Made by a program: the position numbers and the translations under genes. A stretch of DNA of 64,000 nt, from assembly GCF_035994185.1 (NCBI RefSeq), contig NZ_CP108538.1, positions 7,319,501 to 7,383,500 on the forward strand, written 5' to 3'. The stretch is from Streptomyces sp. NBC_01217 (GTDB lineage Bacteria > Actinomycetota > Actinomycetes > Streptomycetales > Streptomycetaceae). Numbering within the stretch: the stretch's first letter is position 1; each line of letters opens with the position of its first letter. Shown here piece after piece: positions 29,471-36,967 of the stretch. The notes below the pieces were generated by a model that worked only from the letters and a program-made list of their open reading frames with translations, did not search any database and was not told the DNA's origin.

Positions 29471-30222
29471 CCGCGCCTCCGCAAAACACACTCTCCCGAC
29501 AACAGACCGGCCGACAGGTCCGTGCACAGCCGACCCGCCCACAGCAACGCCATCAGCGCCGGACGGGCTTCCTCCGGCGGGCGGCCACCCGCCAGACGGC
29601 GCTCGGCGAGAGCCATCTCCTCGCCGTCCACGACCTCCTGCCAAGCCCGCTCGATCTCGTCCTCGGGCACGACTCCGGGGTGCCGATATCCCGCCAGGAA
29701 CCTGACGTTCTCCAGGAGAGTCCGCTCCGCCCCCGACCAGATCTCGTACTCCCAGCCGTGCCGCTCGATCAACTGCCCCGGCCAGGCCAACGCCTCTACG
29801 ACCTGGGGATCCTCAAGGCGAGAAGCCGGTTTGACGTTGACCACGCGCACCGTTCCCGACCCCATCACCAGGAGGAAGTCCGGGACATGGCTGCGTACCT
29901 TGCCGTCGACCCGCGCCACCATGCGGCAGGGCTGGGCGAAGATGCCGCACACCGACGGATCGAAGTCGGCGAGCAGCAGACGGGCCAGTTCCAGACGGCT
30001 CTCGTAAACGACCTGGCCACCCGTCGTCGCGGAGGCGTAGTCGCCCGAGTAGTGCGTCATGCCGTGCACCGAGCGCACACGACGCCACGGCTCCGACTCG
30101 GTGAAATCCCCCAACCGAAGCTGAGCGAACGAAATCTCACGAGTCGATCCATCCACGTACCGAATCGACGCCGTCGGGCTCCTGTGCCTGCTACGGCCCT
30201 TGCTCGGGCGCTCTGTCGCCAT
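29467..30222 (-). CDS. tnsA: TnsA-like endonuclease
   Basis: 251 aa. TnsA is a restriction-endonuclease fold that cuts the 5' ends so that the element is fully excised (cut-and-paste). The family's catalytic residues are visible in VVYESRLELARLL (Glu), SHVPDFLLVMG (Asp) and VRVVNVKPASR (Lys). The C-terminal part (PGVVPEDEIERAW) matches the region that contacts TnsC in Tn7. The ATG at 30222 is used. It is the first gene inside the right end, 159 bp from the terminus, and heads the four-gene operon. Confidence 0.92.
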   Translation of the reverse strand: MATERPSKGRSRHRSPTASIRYVDGSTREISFAQLRLGDFTESEPWRRVRSVHGMTHYSGDYASATTGGQVVYESRLELARLLLADFDPSVCGIFAQPCRMVARVDGKVRSHVPDFLLVMGSGTVRVVNVKPASRLEDPQVVEALAWPGQLIERHGWEYEIWSGAERTLLENVRFLAGYRHPGVVPEDEIERAWQEVVDGEEMALAERRLAGGRPPEEARPALMALLWAGRLCTDLSAGLLSGECVLRRRG

Positions 30223-30299
30223 ACTGGAACAGTGCGAGGGGAACACACCGCCCAAACCAGAAGATCGCAATCAGCCGACTACTGACAACTACTGCACGT

Positions 30300-30381
30300 G
30301 AGGATTGCTCATGATCACGTGAAAATGCTCAACCGGTGCTCATGATCACGCGGAAGTGCTCACGAAACCGCGGAACCTACA
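30300..30381. repeat. Right transposon end with four TnsB-type sites
   Basis: TGCTCA (complement of the left-end TGAGCA) occurs at 30306, 30326, 30337 and 30357. The outermost ends 19 bp from the terminus, as on the left. Two copies extend to TGCTCATGATCACG (30306 and 30337). Four close sites on the right against three spaced ones on the left is the Tn7 arrangement. The terminus reads CCTACA. Confidence 0.85.
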
Positions 30382-30843
30382 GTGGACGTGGTCGTATCCG
30401 GTCTGGGGCAGGAAGCGGGTGGCGCGGTCGGTAACGGCCGGATCGATGTCCAGGGTGGTGACGCTGCCGGTCGGGCCGACGAGTTCGGCCATGAGGGCGG
30501 CGTTGTAGCCGCCGGAGCCGATCTCCAGGACACGGTGGCCAGGCCGGATGCGGGCAGCTTCGAGCATGTCGGCCTGCAGCCAGGGCGCAGAGATGGAGCT
30601 GATGATGCTGCCGTCGTCGCTGTGACGGGTGGCGACGATGTCGTTGGCGTACGCCTTCTGGACCGGCACTTCGGGGGCGAAGGCGTGCCGGGGCACGGTA
30701 CGCAGGGCCTCGTCGACCGCCGGGGTTCGGATGTGACCCGCCTCGGCGAGCTGGTCGGCCAGCTGGTGGCGCAGGGCGCGTGCTTCGCCGAGGTCCGTGG
30801 TGGAGGGTGTCGTCACGGCGGGCCTTTCGGGCGAGCGGGTCAT
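30346..30843 (-). pseudogene. N-terminal part of the split PCMT-like ('FxLD'-type) methyltransferase
   Basis: Codons 1-154 (30843 down to 30382) of the gene completed at 4774-6483; the last 12 codons before the stop at 30346 are transposon sequence. It shows the isoaspartate-methyltransferase opening (VPRHAFAPEVPVQKAYA, SISAPWLQADML) and SAM motif I (VLEIGSGGYNAALMAEL). It stops at GYDHVH, just before the next core strand. The ATG overlaps the ABC transporter stop (ATGA). 'FxLD system' methyltransferases act on lanthipeptide-like precursors; here the partners differ, so the substrate is open. Confidence 0.9.
30382..30386. repeat. Target-site duplication, right copy (GTGGA)
   Basis: Second copy of the five bases found at 6484-6488, directly outside the right end CCTACA. 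Confidence 0.88.
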
Positions 30844-32828
30844 GCGGGGTCCGAGACGGGGGGTGCGGCGGGGTTCGGGATGCTGGCGGTGGGGGCGTAC
30901 TGGGCGGCTTGTGTGTCGAACATGGCGGCGTACCGGCCGCGCGCGGCGATGAGTGCGTCGTGTGTGCCGTGTTCGGCGAGGCGCCCCTGGTTGAGGACGT
31001 AGATGCGGTCGGCGTGGCGGACGCCGGACATGCGGTGAGTGACCAGGACGACGGCCCGGTGCGGCGCGGCGAGGCGGCGGATACGGTCGAAGGCTTCGAT
31101 CTCGGCTTCGGGGTCGAGGGCGGAGGTGGGCTCGTCGACGATGAGGACGCTGTCCGCCTGCGATGTTGAGCTACGCCAGTGGGTGCGGGCCAGGCCCACT
31201 TTCTGCCATTCACCGCCGGAGAGTTCGACGGCTCCGCGGAACATGCGGCCGAGCATGCTGTCCAGCCCGTTGGGGAGTTTGGCGGTGATGGGCCCGGCTC
31301 CGGCGTAGTCGACGGATGTCTGCAGGTCGCGGGTCGAGGCGGCGTGGCCGGGGCGGCCGATGCGGATGTTCATCGCGGCAGTTACGGGCCAGCGTTGGAA
31401 GTCCTGGGTGAGAAGGGAGACGCGGTCGAAGACCTGGGAGCGCTCCAGCCCGGAGATGTCGGCCTCACCCCATCTCACGGTTCCGTCGTGGGGGAGCAGC
31501 AGACCGGACAGGATCTTCATCAACGTGCTCTTGCCGGAGCCGTTCTCGCCCACCACGGCGATGACCGACCCCATGGGGAAGGTGAGCGTCACGTCGTCCA
31601 GGGCCGGTGCGTCGCGGTCGGGATACCGGTAGGTGACGTGTTCCAAGGAGACCTGCCTGACCCGGGCAGGGACGGGACTGCCGGTCTGCGGGATGGCGCG
31701 TTGGGTGGCATCGACCAGGAACTGCCCGTGGTCCCTGACGTAGAGGGACTCTTCGTGCAGCTGGTTGATGTTCATCACCAGGGCGCCCAGGCTCGCTGAC
31801 CCGGTCCGTACCGCGATCACGGCGGTGCCGGCGACGGCGAGGCTCATGTGCCCGGCGACGATCAGCCAGATCATGCTTCCGTAGGTGGCGGCCATCGCTA
31901 GCCCGGACAGCGCGGAGGCGACCCATTCGGTGATGGCTTTGCTGGAGGCCAGGCGTTCCTGTTCCGCTTCTGCGCTCGCGGCCATACGCCGGTACCGGTC
32001 GAGGAGGAAGGGGCCGACGGCGTGGATACGTACTTCTTGGGCGGCCGTTCGCTCGGTGAGGAGGTTGCCGATGAGGCGGCTGGCCCGTAGGTGCTCGATC
32101 CAGCTCATCATCGACACGTAGCGTTCCTGTGCCACCCGCATGGCGCCCCAACCGCGGGGTGCTGCGATGACCAGCAGCATGGGCAGCAGTGCCGGGTGCA
32201 AGACGGTGAGCACACCGGCCGTGGCGATCAACGAGATGGTGCTGTTCAGCGCGGAGACGCAGGCGCCGATCATGCGGCGCGCGGAGGCGGGCCCGTACTG
32301 TGCGATGTCGATCAGGCGGCGGAAGTCCGGATCGTCAATCGCTTCGAGTTCGACGGCGGTCGCTGCGGCCAGGTATTGCGTCGTGGCGATCCGCTCGACG
32401 AGCGGTTCGAGGCGTCCGGCCCGAGCGGTCGACCAGCCGGCCAAGGCGGAGTTCACGACGGCGACGCCTGCAGCGGCGAGCAGGCCCGGCAGCAAGGCGT
32501 GCAGCCGCTCGACAGGGTCTCCGGCCCCCAGGAGCGCGTGCATGACTGCGTTGATGGCAAGCAGGCCGACCGCGGCGGCGATGCCCTGGCCGAGTTCGCT
32601 GATCGCCACCGCCACGAGCGCGCGATGGTCCGCGCTCCAGGCCATCCGCAGGGTGGCGCTGACGAGTCCGGGCATCTGACGCAGCGCTGTCCGCATGGTC
32701 AAGTCCAGCCCCGCATGCTCGTGTTGGGACCAGCCCATGTCGTAGCGCAGTGGCCCACCGAAGAGTTCGCGCTCTGCGTCGGAGACCTGAGGCTCGGCCA
32801 TGCGGACCTTGCCGAAGAATCGCTTCAC
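30840..32828 (-). CDS. ABC exporter, fused membrane and ATPase domains
   Basis: 662 aa half-transporter. An unusual 60-residue hydrophilic leader is followed by a six-helix membrane domain (about 70-330) and an ATPase with Walker A VVGENGSGKST (about 427-437), signature VELSGGEWQK, Walker B SVLIVDEPTSAL and the His of LVTHRMSG. It overlaps the NUDIX gene before it and the methyltransferase after it by four bases. As part of the operon with a small peptide and a peptide-methyltransferase-like gene, it may export the pathway product. The cargo is not known. Confidence 0.92.
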   Translation of the reverse strand: MKRFFGKVRMAEPQVSDAERELFGGPLRYDMGWSQHEHAGLDLTMRTALRQMPGLVSATLRMAWSADHRALVAVAISELGQGIAAAVGLLAINAVMHALLGAGDPVERLHALLPGLLAAAGVAVVNSALAGWSTARAGRLEPLVERIATTQYLAAATAVELEAIDDPDFRRLIDIAQYGPASARRMIGACVSALNSTISLIATAGVLTVLHPALLPMLLVIAAPRGWGAMRVAQERYVSMMSWIEHLRASRLIGNLLTERTAAQEVRIHAVGPFLLDRYRRMAASAEAEQERLASSKAITEWVASALSGLAMAATYGSMIWLIVAGHMSLAVAGTAVIAVRTGSASLGALVMNINQLHEESLYVRDHGQFLVDATQRAIPQTGSPVPARVRQVSLEHVTYRYPDRDAPALDDVTLTFPMGSVIAVVGENGSGKSTLMKILSGLLLPHDGTVRWGEADISGLERSQVFDRVSLLTQDFQRWPVTAAMNIRIGRPGHAASTRDLQTSVDYAGAGPITAKLPNGLDSMLGRMFRGAVELSGGEWQKVGLARTHWRSSTSQADSVLIVDEPTSALDPEAEIEAFDRIRRLAAPHRAVVLVTHRMSGVRHADRIYVLNQGRLAEHGTHDALIAARGRYAAMFDTQAAQYAPTASIPNPAAPPVSDPA

Positions 32829-33292
32829 TCGCTGCCTCCCTGCGTCGGCCAGTTCAGAGCCCGGTAGGACGGGCCGTGGGTGAGCATGTGGAAGATGTGG
32901 GTGGTGTAGGGGTGGCAGTCCGGCGGGGGCTTCTCCATCGGTACCCAGAACAGCCCTTCGTGCTTGTTCGGCTCGGCGTTGTGCGGCTCGCCCGTCCAGG
33001 ACTGGGCGACGAACACGGCGGTGATCTCCAAGCCATCGCCAGGTTCGTGGTGGTGGATGAGGCCGCAGAACTCCTGCTGGTCAACGCTGATGCGGACCCC
33101 CGTCTCTTCTTTCACATCGCGCCGCGCGGCGCGATCGAGCGGTACGCCGGCTTCGAGATGGCCGCCTACGACGATGATCTGTCCCGGTGCGAGGGCCGCG
33201 CCCGGCTTGCGGCGCACGCACAGGGCGTCACCGTTGGCATGGAGCAGGACCTGGGCCACATCAGAGATCAGCAGGTGAGGCGCGTCGCTCAC
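32825..33292 (-). CDS. NUDIX hydrolase
   Basis: 155 aa, from GTG 33292 (VSDAPHLLISDVAQVLL). NUDIX box GGHLEAGVPLDRAARRDVKEETGV: Gly and Glu in place, Asp instead of Glu after the Arg. The C-terminus binds the ABC gene by a four-base overlap. In the sequence as given, the phosphotransferase frame runs into this frame without a stop because of a one-base excess upstream, so it could be made as the second half of a 446-aa fusion. A separate GTGA-coupled gene is the more usual layout. Confidence 0.78.
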   Translation of the reverse strand: MSDAPHLLISDVAQVLLHANGDALCVRRKPGAALAPGQIIVVGGHLEAGVPLDRAARRDVKEETGVRISVDQQEFCGLIHHHEPGDGLEITAVFVAQSWTGEPHNAEPNKHEGLFWVPMEKPPPDCHPYTTHIFHMLTHGPSYRALNWPTQGGSE

Positions 33293-34165
33293 AGACGGCC
33301 CTCCTGCATCAGGCATTCGACGGTGCGCCGGCCGCTCGCGGTCACGAGAGGGTCGCCGTGACGGGGGCCGTAGGCGAGGGGCGCTGGCGGCGGCAGCTGC
33401 AGCGAACGCTGTCAGCGCCTTTTCCTCTGTCTCGGACAGAGGCCGGCCGTACCCCTCGAACAGGGCGGTTCGCAGTCCGGGGTCGTCCAGCCACAGCGAG
33501 GTGGCGAGTTTGACGAAGTCGGTGACGAGAGGCCCCGGTTCGCTGCGCTCGAAGTCGATCAACGCGCAGCGTCGGCCGCTCCACAGCAGGTTGCGCTCCC
33601 AGAAGTCCCCGTGCCTCCACCCAGCCGGTAGCGGTCCGCAGCCCGGCAGCGCGCTCACCAGGCACCGCAGCGTGTCGGCTTCCGCGGCGGACAGGTGGTC
33701 GCCAGCCTCCGCGAGGTGCTTGTCCAGGCCGGCCACCGTCTTCTCGACGACTTTGGCGGCTTCAGGCTGGACCAGGGGGCCGGTCATTGCGTCGTGGAAG
33801 CGGTGCAGGAGCTCGCCGGCTTGGCGGTGGGCAACGCGGCGGCGCGCGGGTGACTCCTCTTCCTTCAACGGGTCGCCGTCCACAGCGGTAAGGATCAGGG
33901 CGAGCAGCTCTGCAGAACTGTCATGCAGCACCGGGGCGTTGGCGTGGCCGAGGTGAGGAACGGCCACCCGGTAGGCGCGGGTCTCGCGCGTATACAGGAT
34001 CGGCTCGGGCGCCACTTCCACATAGTGGTCGCCGGCCGGTCCGGTCACCCTCCACACCTGGGAGTTGTCGCGGGCGTGCGAGGTGCCCCGCACACAGTTC
34101 AAGGGGCCCAGGACGCTCTCCACCCAGGTGGCGAGGGAGGAGGAAGCACGAGTGGATTCCGTCAT
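33289..34165 (-). CDS. APH/choline-kinase-like phosphotransferase, probable +1 frameshift near the end
   Basis: About 291 aa of a protein-kinase-like phosphotransferase. The catalytic loop HGDFWERNLL and the metal site LIDFERSEPG are clear, and the N-terminal lobe is intact (QVWRVTGPAGDHYVE). At 33378-33381 there are four G (C on the coding strand). With three, the frame would end AYGPRHGDPLVTASGRR...EGRL and stop at 33289, overlapping the NUDIX GTG; with four it fuses into NUDIX. The ATG at 34165 overlaps the stop of the 47-aa peptide. Substrate unknown; resistance enzymes and small-molecule kinases share this fold. Confidence 0.78.
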
Positions 34166-34305
34166 GCCAGGTACCTCGTATCCGGTCGTGACCCCTCGGC
34201 GAGCAGGGCGGCGCGGTCGGAGGCGATGTGAGGGTTGGTGCCCCAGGAGACGGCGATGTTTTCGAACGCAGGATGAACGAGCGCAGGGCGGCGTACGGGA
34301 TGCAT
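34162..34305 (-). CDS. 47-aa peptide at the head of the operon, candidate precursor
   Basis: A short ORF starting MHPVRRPALVHPAFENIAVS and ending RPDTRYLA. GAGGAG stands seven bases ahead of its ATG, and its TGA overlaps the phosphotransferase ATG (ATGA). Codon positions look coding. No Cys; one Trp, two Asn and two Asp (the residues isoaspartate methyltransferases use). Its position before a kinase, ABC exporter and PCMT-like enzyme is that of a ribosomal-peptide precursor. A leader peptide with only a coupling role is also possible. Confidence 0.55.
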   Translation of the reverse strand: MHPVRRPALVHPAFENIAVSWGTNPHIASDRAALLAEGSRPDTRYLA

Positions 34306-34383
34306 GGAGGCTCCTCGGGACGAGATGCGGACAGGTGATCGGGTAACGGAGGTTCTGCTGTCGCCGTAACGGGTGGGAGCGGG

Positions 34384-34405
34384 CGAAATCTAGAACCCGA
34401 TTTCG
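34384..34405. promoter_or_regulatory. Inverted repeat upstream of the peptide operon
   Basis: CGAAATC-N8-GATTTCG, perfect 7-bp arms, about 80-100 bp upstream of the peptide start in the 214-bp gap. It is a possible operator; nothing in the window identifies its regulator. Confidence 0.4.
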
Positions 34406-34519
34406 AATAGCAGGCACTCTCCTTGTGCGGCCGAGTGTGACGGGCTGTGATGCTGTGTTCGATCACTCATGTGGGTCGCGGTAACTCCTCCGGGGGATTG
34501 CCGGGCGCCGCCTGGCTGG

Positions 34520-35728
34520 TCATGACATTGCGAGCTCCGGTCGGAGGGCGATGGCGTCGCGAAGGAAGCTGCGCTTCGAGTAGAAGGTGTGCGCGGTCGC
34601 CCAGCCGTGACTGGCGAGGTACTCACAGAGCCAGTTGTCGATCCGCTCCATCTCGATGAGGACCTCGTCCTGGTCGTGATCGAGGATGCTGCGCGAGCGT
34701 AGGTACTCCAGCTCGCACTGGGAGAGCACTACTTCGGGTGCCGCCAGGAGGGCGCAGCGGTCGACGAAGATGCCGTAGACGTGTCCGGTGCGCATCGACT
34801 CGCACTGGATGTCGTAGCGGACGCGTCGGAAGGGCGGCATAGCCCGGACTTCTAGGCCCAAATCTTCGCCCAGGTACGCCTCGAAGCGGTCGGGGGTGAT
34901 GTCGAGACCGGAAGTCAGTTCCTCGCGGCGGGCGAAGGCGTCCTCCGTGAACCACTTCCGCTTGAGCACGTGCCCGGCGGTGACGGTGGGAATGAAGGAG
35001 GCGTAGCCGATCTCGGACTCGGGGCCGGTGACGTCGAACAGGTGGTTCTCGGTGTGATGGATCTGGAACTCTTCCCGGTACTCCGGGCGGCAGCCTTCCA
35101 GTTCGCCGTCGCGCAGTGCCTTGAGCAGTTCCATGGACGCGGACCAGATGTCCGGTGCCGGGTCGAGGGTGTACTTGAACTCCAGCTCGGTACCGGAGAA
35201 GTGCTTGCGGAAGTACCGGAGGTGGTTGTTGAGCGCCGTGCTCGACTCAGCGTGAGCCGTCAGCACGGGGTCGAGCCAGCGCAGTTCCTCGACCGGGCCG
35301 TGGCCGACTGGTTCGCGGGTGGTGCGGACGAAGCAGGAGTCCTCGGGGTGGAAGCGGATCTGCGCGTACGCGTGGTAGCCGCCGCCGGGGTGTTCGGCCA
35401 GGTAGCACAGCGGCACCAGCCCCGGGGCGGCCTCGGCGCCGACCAAGCCGCGCAGGGCGAGGCCGGCGATGGCGTCGGGGAACAGTTCGCCGCCGTCGAT
35501 CCGGGCTGACCCGAGCCGGGTGCCGCCGGGGTGCAGCGCTTCGGTCGGGCAGGGCCCAAGCGCGTTCCAGCGGACGATCACGGTGGTGGCCGGCTGGCAC
35601 ACCTCCTGCGGTGGCACCCGTACGAGCACGATCGGCTCGTTGGGCCGCCGTGGCGCGGTGCGGTTGAGGAGGTGGACTCCGCCGAGGACGACCCAGGCTC
35701 CTCGGTCCGAGGTCTGTTCATCGTGCAC
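34520..35728 (-). CDS. CYTH-like (triphosphate tunnel) domain protein
   Basis: 402 aa. The first 170 residues are an uncharacterised beta-rich domain (WVVLGGVHLLNRTAP; ALRGLVGAEAAPGLVPLCYL). From about residue 180 the protein resembles the CYTH fold: the ExExK start GTELEFKYTL, basic strands VLKRKWFT and FRRVRYDI, acidic SQCELEYLR, and a late YSKRSFL. CYTH enzymes hydrolyse or cyclise triphosphates. The GTG at 35728 follows AAGGAG. It faces a NUDIX gene across a 133-bp divergent promoter region, and is followed after a gap by the peptide operon. Triphosphatase activity is an inference from the motif. Confidence 0.65.
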   Translation of the reverse strand: MHDEQTSDRGAWVVLGGVHLLNRTAPRRPNEPIVLVRVPPQEVCQPATTVIVRWNALGPCPTEALHPGGTRLGSARIDGGELFPDAIAGLALRGLVGAEAAPGLVPLCYLAEHPGGGYHAYAQIRFHPEDSCFVRTTREPVGHGPVEELRWLDPVLTAHAESSTALNNHLRYFRKHFSGTELEFKYTLDPAPDIWSASMELLKALRDGELEGCRPEYREEFQIHHTENHLFDVTGPESEIGYASFIPTVTAGHVLKRKWFTEDAFARREELTSGLDITPDRFEAYLGEDLGLEVRAMPPFRRVRYDIQCESMRTGHVYGIFVDRCALLAAPEVVLSQCELEYLRSRSILDHDQDEVLIEMERIDNWLCEYLASHGWATAHTFYSKRSFLRDAIALRPELAMS

Positions 35729-35861
35729 GCTGGACTCCTTCGTGTGAAGCGGGCACCACGGGTGATCGCTCTATAGCCCAAGGGGGCAACCGGGTCGGCC
35801 GGACACGGCCGGATGGCTGCCCGCTCGTTGCTGCGACGTCCGGCCGGTCCGTCGGCCTAGG

Positions 35862-36401
35862 GTGGGACGGGTGAGTCATGGTGAAGTCGGTCAGGTGATC
35901 TTGGACGAGGCTGTTGCGGATGCCCGCCTCGCCGCATGGGAGTTCGACGGTGCACGGGTCTGGCTGGAGGAAGCACGTCGGCATCCGATGGAGCCGCTGG
36001 CGGCCGAGGTGTGGGTCACGGACCCTGCCTTCGAGCACGTCCTGCTGGTCAAGCACCGCGTGCGCGGATGGGTGCCGCCCGGCGGCAAGGTGGAGCCGAG
36101 CGAAGCGCCGCGTGCGGCGGCGGCACGAGAGCTGCTGGAGGAGACCGGCTTGGCCACCGAGCTGCTGCCCGAGCCCGCAGCCGTGGCGGTGCGTTCCTAC
36201 CGGGCCGACTGGTCTCCGACGCTGGGCCTGTCCTATGCCGCGATCGTCGGCCGCGACGTGCCGCTCGCCGGGGAGCAGAACCAGCCGGCGGCATGGTTCC
36301 GTCTGGACACCGACTGGGACAGCGTCTTCCCCGAGGACCGCGAGCGGATCCGTGCGCACGCTCGGCGCCTTGCGGCCAGCCGAGCGGTCGGCTCCTGCTG
36401 A
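35862..36401 (+). CDS. NUDIX hydrolase
   Basis: 179 aa with a perfect NUDIX box GGKVEPSEAPRAAAARELLEETGL broken only by a Ser in place of Gly before the first Glu. The domain spans about 45-165. The only plus-strand gene of the cluster, it converges on the next NUDIX gene with 20 bp between stops. GTG 35862 or 35871 (VSHGEVGQ) could be the start. Substrate unknown. Confidence 0.82.
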   Translation: MGRVSHGEVGQVILDEAVADARLAAWEFDGARVWLEEARRHPMEPLAAEVWVTDPAFEHVLLVKHRVRGWVPPGGKVEPSEAPRAAAARELLEETGLATELLPEPAAVAVRSYRADWSPTLGLSYAAIVGRDVPLAGEQNQPAAWFRLDTDWDSVFPEDRERIRAHARRLAASRAVGSC

Positions 36402-36421
36402 GCGACGCCTCTGGTCACCGT

Positions 36422-36967
36422 TCACAGGACCGCGTCAATCCGGTCGAGGTCGACCGAGGGCAGGGTGACTAGCCCAAGGTCGTGCAGGAAGCGGCACCAC
36501 ACCGGCTCCAGGCCGGGCTCCCGCTCGAACTGCTCCTGGCTCAGGTGTCCGTCGGCGTACGCGGCGGTCCGCAGCGCGTGCTGCTGTAGCTCATCGGGGT
36601 GGATCCACCGAGGGGCGCGGACCTCACGGGGAGAGGGGCACAGTGATCCGGAAACCTCAGCCTGGAAGATCCACCAGTGGTGGCCGACCGGACCGGTGGG
36701 CGTGCGGCGGCAGCGGTTGGGCCGCCACTGGTCCAGCAGCGGCTGCAGGTGGGTGACGGTGAGGCCGACCTCCTCGGTGACCTCGTCGCGGGCGGCCTGC
36801 TTGGGGCCGCCATGCTGGTCGACGTGGCCGGCGACCGGGGCGATTCCCGCCGGAGCGGTCGCCCGCTCGAACACCAGGAGGCCGCTCGGGGAGGAGACCA
36901 GTACCCCGACGCTTGTGTGGTCACAGAGGCGGTCCTTGCTGCCGGGCACCGGGGCGGCCAGGGTCAT
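36422..36967 (-). CDS. NUDIX-fold protein with a degenerate box
   Basis: 181 aa. The NUDIX fold is recognisable (SVGVLVSSPSGLLVFERA; GHVDQHGGPKQAARDEVTEEVGL), but the first Glu is Gly and the Arg before EVTEE is Asp, so metal binding may be changed. It is the last gene of the long minus-strand run, its ATG overlapping the methyltransferase stop. Confidence 0.8.
   Translation of the reverse strand: MTLAAPVPGSKDRLCDHTSVGVLVSSPSGLLVFERATAPAGIAPVAGHVDQHGGPKQAARDEVTEEVGLTVTHLQPLLDQWRPNRCRRTPTGPVGHHWWIFQAEVSGSLCPSPREVRAPRWIHPDELQQHALRTAAYADGHLSQEQFEREPGLEPVWCRFLHDLGLVTLPSVDLDRIDAVL

Larger units (their letters stand above)
6489..30381. mobile_element. Tn7-like transposon, 23,893 bp
   Basis: Bounded by imperfect inverted ends: left TCTAGGATCCGCG, right (reverse strand) TGTAGGTTCCGCG. 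Each end has its first TGAGCA site 19 bp in, and GTGGA flanks both sides. The transposition module tnsA-tnsB-tnsC-tniQ lies at the right end, with tnsA nearest the end as in Tn7. Cargo fills 7.2-21.4 kb and a nested IS110 lies at about 21.66-23.26 kb. No tnsE and no CRISPR array or cas genes are present. The insertion splits a methyltransferase ORF, and precise removal restores its frame. The left terminus begins TCT rather than the TGT usual for the family, so one end base may have mutated. Confidence 0.92.

Noticed and set aside
23485..30222. A CRISPR-associated (CAST) transposon
   Set aside because: No cas genes and no repeat array anywhere between the ends.
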